DNA from: Nemertoderma westbladi | Lineage: Eukaryota; Xenacoelomorpha; Nemertodermatida; Nemertodermatidae | Length of the DNA: 64,000 bases | Assembly (NCBI GenBank): GCA_032718475.1 | Contig: JAUCBJ010008744.1 | Location: forward strand, 1-64,000 | Direction of reading: 5' to 3' | In this document: positions 36,232-46,874 of the stretch, one piece after another | How the letters are laid out: the number at the start of each line of letters is the position of its first letter | How positions within the stretch are numbered: the first letter of the stretch is position 1 | Position numbers and translations under genes: made by a program | The notes under the pieces: model-generated | What the model was told of the DNA's origin: nothing | Seen by the model: the letters and a program-made list of their open reading frames with translations, nothing else | Databases searched by the model: none

Positions 36232-37585
36232 ACATCGATTCAAGCAGTCTTTTGTGTAATCTGCATATTAGAATATTTTATAGGCCTATACAAAAGCTAT
36301 CGTATTCAAATAAAAATTTAGAAATAACATGAAAAATTGCCTGGCTAGGCTAGCGCTAGCCTAAATCTGTAACAGTGTAAAGCACATGTTACAAATTTAA
36401 TAAAAACTTAATTATAGGGCGTATTTCTTCACGACAAGTGTCTGAATGTCTAAAAAATATTTGGAAACATATTTATATCAGTGCTGCAGAGCCCAACCAA
36501 AGCGGCAACCGGTTTGTTTGTAGCAGTTAAGAGCAGGGGATTAACGTGTTTGGGGACCTCCACCCACATAATATATATAAGTAACACACGTCATAAAACA
36601 ATTGGGGAAAGGAGCAGGTTACAGAGACAGGCTTTTCTAACCAAAACAATAAACCTGTACGGCCACTTTACCAATTGAGGGAAAGGAGCAGGTTACGGGA
36701 GCGTACTACAGTACTATACAGTAACGGTAACCTGGTAACTGTAATGTTATTCCTGTACTCTACCACACTGTAGTGTGTACTGTAACTGCAGTACTGTAGC
36801 ACTGTAGGTCTGCTGCAGGGCAGGTGGAGGTCCTGAAACACGTTATTCCTACTACATAGTACATACATATATACTACTGTATCTACTAGGCCTACTATTT
36901 ATACTTATAATATGTATAGGCCTATATAATAAGACTGGTAGGTAGGTACATCAGACAGTCAGATCTTAGGCCTATAGGACCACTAACGGCTGAACGGGGT
37001 CAATGTTTACTCTACCGGTACGGTCAGACGGTAGGCCTACTTGTATTTTCCTATCTGTCTATGTCAGTACAATGATATCCTACTGTACAAGTGCATTAGG
37101 ATGAGGTTTAAGTGGTAAGCGCCGAAACCTGAGTCCTGAGCCTGACTGAGCTGCTGAGTGATGACAAAAACAACAAATTTATTCTTTTAATAAAAAGTCA
37201 AAATTAATTGTACCCCGCATATTCAGCCATTGTACTCATTGTAATTATAGGGGCCTACCCTCCTGCCCTCTACTGCTCTATGCTCTATGCAGCTATGTCT
37301 TTTTTGCTACTCTATATCCCTGTCAGCCTGTATCCGCCATAGTACGCCATCCAGGGACCAGGATTGATCTGTTGATAAGCAGATAAGAACTCAGTTTTAG
37401 GCCTACCGCCTACCATCTGGTGAGAGAACCTGACTGCCTGAGCTTCTGTGTCACAATATAACAATTCAATGAGAGCAACAAATACTTCAGTACCGGTACT
37501 TCTGGCAGTCTGGACTCTGGTATTCCATTCTGCCACTGCCATAACTGCATAAGGTCTTCGAATTTCCAGCATTTTACCTTTATCA
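36232..37585. other. Intergenic region upstream of PDE7-like gene
   Basis: No coding signal. It contains a duplicated GGAAAGGAGCAGGTTAC (near 36606 and 36681), a stretch rich in ACTGTA/TACAGT palindromes (36700-36800), and many TAGGCCTA words, which recur throughout 36-40 kb. The PDE7 promoter would be expected in its left part, but no TATA box or other element stands out. Confidence 0.5.
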
Positions 37586-38330
37586 GTCTATAATAAATAA
37601 TAATAATAATAAAATAAATTTGTATAGCGCCAAATTTACAATAATTAAACAGTACGCTAAGGCGCTTAAGTCACTATCTAGAGATATTGGTACATAGCGA
37701 TAAAGTACGATAAACGAATATAAGAAACTCAATTAATGCACCAAATACAGACAAATTAGTGATAAAGTAAAATATTTTGGATATTAAAACGGACAAGTAA
37801 GCGATATGTAAAATATATGATAAATATATGTCATAAAAAATATGTAAAATATTTAGAGCATTAAAATAAAACCGGCAAATTTTTTTTTGATAATGTTACA
37901 CAATTGGGGCATTAAAAACAGGCAGATATGTGACACGACAACGATCAGCATAAGTTCAGTGATACAATTACAAATACTTAAATTAATTACTACAAATTGA
38001 CAATGCAGTTTGTAATTTTATTGCGTGGCGAAAAGTATCAAAATAGACAAATTCGTGATCAACTAATATAAGCAAAATAATTAATTAGGGATTTAAAACG
38101 GACAATTAAGTGACAAACGAATATGTAAAATATTTAGAGCATTAAAACCGGCAAATTTTGATAACGTTACACAATTGGGGCATTAAAAAACAGGCAGATA
38201 TGTGACACGACAACGATCAACATAAAGTTCAGTAATACAATTACGAATACTTCAATAAATAAAACGGTTCAATCAACAGTTCAGTTCAAATTTTCAATAT
38301 AAGTAAAATTAATTAGAGCTTGTTAAAATA
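37586..38330 (-). mobile_element. LINE 3' UTR/tail (L2-like), minus strand
   Basis: Read on the minus strand, the end is AGCGCC...GGCGCTATACAAATTT followed by (ATT/ATA)n. This is the same layout as the tail at 2855-2935: a stem of AGCGCC (37626-37631) and GGCGCT (37661-37666). Upstream on that strand, 37745-37985 and 38050-38255 are diverged direct copies of each other (shared TATGTAAAATATTTAGAGCA, GGCAGATATGTGACACGACA). No RT coding is left, so it is a 5'-truncated 3' UTR with an internal duplication. Confidence 0.65.
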
Positions 38331-41300
38331 CATGGTTAAAAGAGAGTCTATAGACTGATAGATGGGAGTCGAATGCTTTCTGCTTTCTTGAAGTCCACAA
38401 AACAGCAAAAGTCAAGACTGCAGGGAGATTCTTCGACTTAATTCCCAATTTCCCCAATCAGCTGATCAGTCTACGTTACGTACAGACGTAGCGCAAGGAG
38501 GGCGTGCAGGCGTGGGGGTGGGGCATTAAGGCTGTAAGGAGGCATTAGGCCTACAGCATTAGTCATGACTCATGGACCTTAACAGCTTAACGCCCCTTGT
38601 TTGGTGTTGTTAGGTTCCCTTGCCAATCCTACGGTAGGCCTACCAGTCTAGTCTGCCAGTAGATTTATAAATTTACAGTGTTGGGTGGTGTTTCTTTTAT
38701 CTGTTTATTGCACAAGCCAGCAACTGAGCAAGACATTCGTTGATGCCTTGGTAGTCTGTGGTCTGGTAGTGGTAGGTCTGTAGGTTTGGAATTAGGGAAC
38801 CATTTTTTTTAATTGTTTAAAAGTCGATACCGACCCAGACAGCCAGACCGAGGCCTAACTATCAGACTATTTATTGCCTGTTATCCTGAACAATCCCAAC
38901 AAAAAATATCAGTGTGCCGGTAAGTGCAGAAGTGTAAGTAAACAGGCCTATGCAGCTAGGCCTATCGCCTATCTGCCTATCGCTATCCTATCCTATCACT
39001 TCACCTAATACTGTAATTGGTGTAATACAGGAATATCTTGGTACGTAGGCCTACTAAAAATACTAATCTTACCGTCTGACCGTATACAGTATAGCCGTAA
39101 CAGGTAACAACCGCTGAACCGAGGCTAATTCTGTAATTAACAGATTCTGAGTATACGGCAGGGCAGGCCTACATGACAGCATGATTTAACGTCTCTTCCC
39201 GCCCCTCGCCTCGCCCCATATCTGCCTCTTTAATATTCTGAAATTTATACTACTAGCTGAGAGCTGACTAGAGAGAGGGAAGTTCTGGCTGTCTGGTAGT
39301 GAAGTGATAGGCCTACTAATCTACACGCTACCGGTACAATACAAAGTTAATGAGGAAAATACAATCACCTAACAAACAATAATTCACTCAATGTAATACT
39401 GACCATTGACCAATGCAATTTATAGTAAGCAAGCACCCCAGCCAGGCTAAGCTAGCTGCTAGCTGTGATCAATCTCCAGGATTTGGCATGGGAATTACTG
39501 CTGAAGGAAAGGGTAACATTTTTAGACACCATCATGCGGATGCGATTGAACATATTATTAAAGAATTAGAGCCGCCTTATTACTACAACAGTTACTTCAA
39601 CTATTTAATTTTCTATTATTAGGAACCGAAGGTTACTTTCTGTAAGAATTTGATGTAATAATAGTAATAGTAATAATAATAGTAATATTTTGAAGCGAAA
39701 TAACATAAAAACGGCTCTAACGATTTTGTTAAAATTTTGCATAACGCAATGTTTTGATGACCACTATCGTTTCCCGCTGGTCCCATGTCTGTCCATAGAA
39801 TGTGGGCTCGAATAATAGTCATAAACGAAAAAACGCCATAGGCGCAATGATAAAACACCAGCTGGAGCGCATGAAAAATGTATAGAGGGCCTAGTGATTC
39901 TATTCAATAGAGAAAGGGCCAACTAACAAGGATGTACTTTCTGTGCCAAGTTTTTATTTAATCACTCACTCTTTCAACCCAGACTATAAGCAAACATTAT
40001 CTTGGTTAGTTTGTAATCTACTATTATCCCATCAGCTGAATAACTCTTCCCCGTGCTTCCTAAGGGAATATCTACAAGGTGGTGGTGGGTTGTGGGTCAG
40101 CGGAATGAATTTTAGTTACACACATAGTGCTGGTTACCGTTAATGGTACTATACTCAGCTAATAATAAAATAATAATTGATGTATTTAAAAATCCGAGAG
40201 GGAGGTGAGTTAATGACTTGCTTGGCAAACATTAATTATATTAATCTGTCAAACCAGAGGGAATACAGAGTGGGATCTACAGTACCTGTCTCTGTATAAC
40301 TTTTTACCCAGCTGATAGCTCCTTTAGCTTTAATCCAACACAAACTGTTGCCCTGGATTCAATGAATGCGAATGTCTATTACAGTAGGTTCCTGGGAAAA
40401 GCTGGCCACCTGAATGACTTTTTAGTTATAGAGTAGTGTACACGAGTGAGGCCTAACTCTCTCAGCGAACAATTATAATTATACTATGGCTAGTTATATA
40501 ATATTCTGATATTGGCTTCCGACACACACATACACTGAAACCTACACCTAAGTTCGCTGGTTATTCGCAGTTCTGACTCGCCATATATGAACCTAACTGT
40601 AGGGTACTATTGATAACTATACTAGTTGCAATGTTCAATTAAAATCAGAGTTTGGAGGTCTAATTATGTTTTGGCAACATTAATACTATGAGTGGTGTTT
40701 GGTATTATATATAATTTTGATGTAGACAGGATATATGTTGCCCTAACTGCTTTAATAATTACTAGGAACAGATTATGAGATATATGAGTTTCTTTTCCCT
40801 AAATTGAGAATTAAACATTGAGGCGGTATATTAATTCGCCAAGGTGGGTTTTGCGTCCACTTTCCCCCCTGTCTCCTTTGTTCACTAACTTGGTGAAATT
40901 TTTTATTATAAATTCTGAACATACGTGCAAATTACAGTATTAGTATAGGTAGTGCTGGCTGATACTGGGTGCTCATATTTGCAACCATTTGTAACAAATT
41001 GTAACCAGGGACATCAATTCGTGACAAGGTGCTCATATTTTTAACCAAACACATTGATTCGTAATGCGGAAATACAGATTTATAACCAGGCGCTCAGATT
41101 CGAAACTGGTTTAGAGTTGATATCCTGAAAAAAATAGTTAGCGGCTTATGGCCTGTAAAAATATTAGTTTCGGTTTGGTTTAACTTCGGTTCCTTCACGG
41201 CGTCTCGACGCCGTCTTTATTTTTTCTTTTATTTATTTAGTACAATAATTCAGCTATTTCCATTAATTTTCTTCTATTTATAATTTATTTATTTAACTGC

Positions 41301-41342
41301 GGATTTATAAATTTATTAAATAATAATTTTATCCAATATTGT
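38331..41342. other. Gene-free region
   Basis: AT-rich DNA with many TAGGCCTA words and a (TAA/TAG)n microsatellite at 39650-39690. Weakly repeated phrases (GGTGCTCATATTT, TAACCA) occur near 40970-41090. A 69-codon frame at 39413-39622 has no recognised domain or initiation context. No gene is supported. Confidence 0.55.
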
Positions 41343-41356
41343 AACATTAGGATACT

Positions 41357-42780
41357 CAACGCCGTTAGTATTAACAGCGAGTTGTTATTTAGCACTTTAC
41401 AACTTTAGAGGACATTACAGCATTGTATTGGCCTGTACATTTAGTATTGTATTTGGTGTTATTGTTTACGTGGTAACCATGACGGCGTTAGTATTAACAG
41501 CGAGTTATTATTTAGCACTTTACAACTTTAGAGGACATTACAGCATTGTATTGGCCTGTACATTTAGTATTGTATTTGGTGTTATTGTTTACGTGGTAAC
41601 CATGACGGCGTTAGTATTAACAGCGAGTTGTTATTTAGCACTTTACAACTTTAGAGGACATTACAGCATTGTATTGGCCTGTACATTTAGTATTGTATTT
41701 GGTGTTATTGTTTACGTGGTAACCATGACGGCGTTAGTATTAACAGCGAGTTGTTATTTAGCACTTTACAACTTTAGAGGACATTACAGCATTGTATTGG
41801 CCTGTACATTTAGTATTGTATTTGGTGTTATTGTTTACGTGGTAACCATGACGGCGTTAGTATTAACAGCGAGTTGTTATTTAGCACTTTACAACTTTAA
41901 GAGGACATTACAGCATTGTATTGGCCTGTACATTTAGTATTGTATTTGGTGTTATTGTTTACGTGGTAACCATGACGGTGTTAGTATTAACAGCGAGTTG
42001 TTATTTAGCACTTTACAACTTTAGAGGACATTACAGCATTGTATTGGCCTGTACATTTAGTATTGTATTTGGTGTTATTGTTTACGTGGTAACCATGACG
42101 GCGTTAGTATTAACAGCGAGTTGTTATTTAGCACTTTACAACTTTAGAGGACATTACAGCATTGTATTGGCCTGTACATTTAGTATTGTATTTGGTGTTA
42201 TTGTTTACGTGGTAACCATGACGGCGTTAGTATTAACAGCGAGTTGTTATTTAGCACTTTACAACTTTAGAGGACATTACAGCATTGTATTGGCCTGTAC
42301 ATTTAGTATTGTATTTGGTGTTATTGTTTACGTGGTAACCATGACGGTGTTAGTATTAACAGCGAGTTGTTATTTAGCACTTTACAACTTTAGAGGACAT
42401 TACAGCATTGTATTGGCCTGTACATTATTTTAGTATTGTATTTGGTGTTATTGTTTACGTGGTAACCATGACGGCGTTAGTATTAACAGCGAGTTGTTAT
42501 TTAGCACTTTACAACTTTAGAGGACATTACAGCATTGTATTGGCCTGTACATTTAGTATTGTATTTGGTGTTATTGTTTACGTGGTAACCATGACGGTGT
42601 TAGTATTAACAGCGAGTTATTATTTAGCACTTTACAACTTTAGAGGACATTACAGCATTGTATTGGCCTGTACATTTAGTATTGTATTTGGTGTTATTGT
42701 TTACGTGGTAACCATGACGGCGTTAGTATTAACAGCGAGTTGTTATTTAGCACTTTACAACTTTAGAGGACATTACAGCA
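41357..42780 (+). repeat. 123-bp tandem repeat (~11.6 copies) with open hydrophobic frame
   Basis: Nearly identical 123-bp units; GACGGCGTTA starts at 41481 and 41604. One frame lacks stops, so each unit reads as 41 residues dominated by a hydrophobic block (FSIVFGVIVYVVTM, then LVLTASCYLALYNF). That gives open stretches 41428-41937, 41921-42433 and 42408-42800, separated by a +1 insertion near 41897 and a 4-bp insertion near 42428. The few unit differences I see in the coding frame (GCG/GTG, TGT/TAT) change the amino acid, and I see no synonymous ones. That argues against selection on a protein, so I classify it as a satellite. Confidence 0.93.
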
Positions 42781-42880
42781 ACTACTGTAATACTGTATAA
42801 TTTGTGCAGTTTCTATCACTTATAATGTACCTATATGTACAATCATTTCGTAATGTTAAAATTTTGGAATAAAACTACAT

Positions 42881-43016
42881 ACATACTTGTTGCAAAGTAC
42901 TTTACAGTGTTCTGATCCTCGTGGCTTTATATTCGCTCACTCACTAACGTTCGTTCGTGTAACAAAGCCACTCGGATCATCACACTGTAAAGTGCTACTT
43001 TACACACAAGTATGTA
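42881..43016. repeat. Foldback element (MITE-like), 136 bp
   Basis: The outer arms are ACATACTTGT (left) and ACAAGTATGT (right). Inwards, CTTTACAGTG pairs with CACTGTAAAG, GATCC with GGATC, and GTGGCTTT with AAAGCCAC. The arms are about 48 bp with small bulges around a ~35-nt loop. No coding capacity. It lies directly after the 123-bp repeat. Confidence 0.75.
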
Positions 43017-43123
43017 AATAGTTATTAGGCCTACAAATCTATTGTACAGTAAATATCAATTTGCATTAGTGTGGTGCCTACCGGGAAATGTCACAATTGT
43101 GGTAGTACAGTAGTGTAGGGGGA

Positions 43124-43141
43124 GGGGGGGGGGGGGGGGGG
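43124..43141. repeat. Poly-G tract, 18 bp
   Basis: An uninterrupted G run in an AT-rich spacer. The surrounding 43017-43522 has no gene. Confidence 0.95.
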
Positions 43142-43522
43142 TACATCATTTTTGGACAACTCTTCGATATATCACTCAGCGTTTCAAAATTGTTTGGTTT
43201 TGGCTATAATTTGGAATATAAGTGCCCAAGTACCCAATATGCTATTCTACATGACAGGTCAGAAAAATGTTATTAAAAAAAATCGCTAATTAATAATAGT
43301 TAATACTAGTTAACAATAAAAAATAGTTGGTTGCGCTTAAAACCCTAAGGCTTTTACAGTTTTAAATTTAATCACATGAAAGTTTATTTATGAATTTAAT
43401 TTAATTACGCCTGGTATGGCACAGTAAAATATATATAAACAATAAAACAATATATAAATAAAATTCAAATTCATAATATAAATAAATAAATTAATTAAAA
43501 TGGTATGAGTCTAGCATATTAT

Positions 43523-45877
43523 TCAGTCTGAGGCGGCCCACACGTGTCGTCGATTGTCGGTTTTTGTTGCGACTTCAGCACGGTATTGGCGCAGTGCGTC
43601 GGTGTCAGGGAGTTGGAACTGTGTTGCAATATCTTCTACAAGGTAATTATCCTTGCACATTGCAAAAACAAGACGATTTAAAGTGTTTTTATGGACACCA
43701 AGTGTCTTTTTAAGAAATGACGCCTTAACGCGGTCCAAACTGTGCAGGTTTGCGGTAGAGAGATATTCCCAAAATACAGTAATGTTGTATGTCAAGATGG
43801 GCATTATTTTAATACGAAAAATCGAGACTGCTGTTTTAAGGGACAGTACTCTAGGATTTTTAATGTTGTGTATGGCCATAGTCGCTTTACAACAAACATT
43901 CGTAGTGTGTTTAGTAAAAACCAGTGTTGGTTGCAGTGTAACCCCTAGGTATGTGTAGGATGTTGCCATGGAGACGGATTCACCATTATAGTTGAATTTG
44001 TCTGCTTTGCTGAGCCTACCACCACGGCGGAATTTTATTTCGGCTGTCTTTTTTAAGTTTACTTTTAATCCATTCGCATTGGACCATTTGGAAAGAGAAT
44101 CGAGTGCTGTCTGAATGGCTTCCTTCGAGTGGGAGTATACCAGAAGGTCATCTGCATAAAATAGAATTATCAACAGTACAGACGCCAACTTGAGGGCCCC
44201 AACCAGGGCAGCGATGTATAGTATAAACAGAATGGGGCTAAGGGAATCGCCTTGTAGTAAGCCACGGATTTGTTTGATGGGGTTAGATTTTCGCAGGCCA
44301 TCGTAAACAATAATAAAATTTGGTGCTAGTAGTAATTTAATAAATTTTATAAGGCGACCTTTCAAACCAAATTGAGATTTCAGTTTGCTGATTAGCCGGT
44401 TTCGTGGTACCGAGTCAAATGCCTTGCGGAAATCTACAAAACAGGCATAGACTGGCCTGGTTTGTATATTACCTTGATGTCCTTTATGAGTTGCTCGAGA
44501 GGTTGCCTGGTGCTACGTCCTGGCAGGAATCCATACTGTATTGTTCGATTGGGATTTTTTCTCTTAAGGTTTTGAGTAACCTCTTACCTATTATACCAGT
44601 CAGGATTTTGTACACGTTACATAGCAATGCGATGCCACGATAGTTGTCTGGTAGCGTCCGGTCACCGTTACCCTTGTACAGGACTTTGCATAAACATAGC
44701 GACCAATTGGAGACTAGTTTGAGTGAGAAGAAGCATGCGTTAAACAACATAACCCATAATAACAGTGTCAGTGGTAACGCGGCCTTCAAGAGTTCGTAAG
44801 GTAGACTGTCATATCCACCGGACTTTCTATTAGGTTTCTTCATTACTTCGTCCTGGACTTCTTCAGCAGTGAACGGAGCATTATAGGGGAGTTCATTTCC
44901 ATCATCAGCATCTTGTTCGCTGTCGATATCACTAGATGTATCGTCGACAAATTGTGTTTGGGGATCGGGCTGTTCGGACAGCAGTTTATTGAAGTGTGTC
45001 TCCCACAGAGCTAATGGGACAGGGCAGGGGGGGTCCGGGTGATGTTTCTTCCACCATTTGTAGGGAGTCAATTCTGCCTCGGCAATTAGATCTCTCTTGA
45101 TGTTCAATGAAAGCATCGCGTTTATTATTTAGTATTTCCTTGTAACTGCCTTTCAGTAGACAGGGGTCCTCGCGGAGACTGATGTCGGATTTTGCCCGGT
45201 TGTGCTGCGCGATGACCTTCTGGCGAAAGTTGTTGCATTCGGCATCGAACCAGAGATTATTATGATTGTTGCTGCTGCTAGATACTGTTACAGCTGCGTC
45301 CTTTATGGCCTCCGTGACATACTCATAGGCCGATTCAATGTCGTTGTCCTTCATCAGGTGATCTATCCCCACTTGCAAACGACTGTCTGATAGCAGGTTG
45401 TTTATACTGAGTTTACGCGTCTTCGTTGGTTTATTGTTAGTGGTTTCAGTAGGGGTTACATGATTGTCGTTTCTATGTAAGTTCCAGTGCATCTCTATTG
45501 GTACATGTTTTCTCATACCGTTTACAGGATAGTGTATCTCCGAAACACTAACATTGGCGAAAACCAGATCTATTAGGCTAGAACCATTGTGGCAGTAATA
45601 TGTAGCCTGAGTGCGGTCATTATGAAGTTCAATTCCACGACCATATTCTTCAACAAAGCATTCCATGTTATCTGTTTTTGCATTTCTGCATCTGTCAAAT
45701 CTGACATTGAAGTCCCCTGCCAGAATTATATTCCCGTCGTAGTCAGCATCGATGCAATCGACAGCAGTGCACAGTCCCTCTACCAGTTCATCCTTGCTGG
45801 TGGTCGGTGGGAAGTAGCAGCATATAAATATTCCAACGTTGGTTTTTACAGCCACGCAATTATCGTTATCCATTAAA
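43523..45877 (-). pseudogene. Decayed non-LTR retrotransposon: endonuclease plus reverse transcriptase
   Basis: Three minus-strand frames make up one broken LINE ORF. 45000-45873 encodes the C-terminal two-thirds of an AP-like endonuclease (NIILAGDFNVRFDRC; SLIDLVFANVSV). 44484-45116 encodes the start of the RT (LPDNYRGIALLCNVYKIL). 43523 to about 44470 encodes motif A (CFVDFRKAFDSV, near 44430), motif B (LLQGDSLSPILFILY), motif C (FYADDLLVYSHS) and the C-terminal region. Frames shift near 45110 and again near 44490. The 5' end is cut off inside the endonuclease, so the copy is dead. The clade is not certain; the layout would fit an Ingi/Vingi- or I-like element. An AT-rich tail follows the stop at 43523. 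Confidence 0.85.
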
Positions 45878-46084
45878 GTTTAAAGTTTATTTATATGATA
45901 GATCAAGGATGGGGCAACATTAAACTATATATCAGACGTAATTTTGTGAAAATGAACCGGCACCGCTAGATGGCGCTGCTACATAATTTATGCAAATTTT
46001 TGAGTTTGTTATAACATTACATTTTATTAACTCAAAATTTCAAAAAGTTGTCTGATACTTTTATGCAGCGTTGCTATGTAGACA
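45878..46084. other. Short spacer between LINE and SINE
   Basis: AT-rich sequence with TTTAAAGTTTATTTATATG near the LINE truncation point and a GC-rich stretch near 46085-46110. No element ends were resolved. Confidence 0.4.
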
Positions 46085-46268
46085 CCGGGGGCGGGTGCGG
46101 AGAGGGCGTAGTACATTTGTACATGTTTTGACTGCAAGGCAGAGAGATGCGCCCTAGCTGGTCCCTTCAAAGCATTCGTGCCGAAACCTGCCCTGGCCCG
46201 TGTGAGGATCGAACCAACGACCTACGGTAGATGTGAATTCAATGAAACCACTACACCAAGGTGTGTAG
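46085..46268 (-). mobile_element. tRNA-derived SINE, copy 1
   Basis: On the minus strand: an A-box-like TTGGTGTAGTGGTTTC, then a B box GGTTCGATCCTC about 40 nt later. A body block TTTCGGCACGAATGCTTTGA AGGGAC follows; this block is shared with the SINE at 53848-54003. The head sits exactly where the Ty3/Gypsy integrase reading is lost, so the SINE inserted into, or beside the truncated end of, that element. Pol III transcription would start at its head near 46268. Confidence 0.72.
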
Positions 46269-46874
46269 TAGGGACAATATATGCATTGACGAGCACGTTG
46301 AAGTGTGCGGTCTCTTCCTTGATGTGCTATGTGCAGTCCTTGCAGAATTTCCTGTCGTATACATTTTGGAATAACTATGCGACTTCCGTTGAATATGACT
46401 CCTTTGGTCGCGCTCAAGTTTTCTCGGATCGTCCAAAATGGTCGTAGGTCATCGTCTAAACCATGTTTATTGTCAGTAAATGATGCTGAATTCAATAACC
46501 TAAGGAGTTTCTTATAAGATGTGTCGGTCTCACCAGCCTCCTTGATTCTAGTCAAATCCAAATTTGTTCCCGATCCCGTCTGGTGACTTCCACTGCATTG
46601 ATAACTAGGACATTTGCATAGCCCTCAATGTCTTCAGAATCGTCTTCGTCTTATCTGGGGTACCAACTGGATGACGTGATAACGCATCGGCCAATTTGTG
46701 GTCTTTGCCTTTTCTCCATATAGTTTCAATCTGGTTGTGAGCCAGTTTTTCTTTCAAAATCATTAACCTTGGTGTAGCCATTTCGTCTAAGGATTTTTCA
46801 CTGATTATCGGAATCAATGGCTTGTGATCTACTATTAGTTGGAATTCTGCTCCGCCGATAAAAAAAAACGGCAT
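46154..46874 (-). pseudogene. Ty3/Gypsy pol, RNase H end and truncated integrase
   Basis: Two minus-strand frames continue the pol of the adjacent element. 46605-46874 carries the C-terminal RNase H part (FQLIVDHKPL, then KLADALSRH). About 46270-46561 carries the integrase zinc-binding region (GLHIAHQGRDRTLQRARQCI YCP). The frame is lost at an A9 run (46860-46868) and again near 46560-46600. The integrase catalytic core is missing because sequence changes to SINE at about 46268. Confidence 0.8.

Noticed and set aside
39413-39622. 69-codon frame
   Set aside because: No domain, splice signal or compositional support.
41357-42780. Kinship of the 123-bp repeat with the 41-bp satellite (123 = 3 x 41)
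   Set aside because: No sequence similarity between the units; the numerical relation looks accidental.
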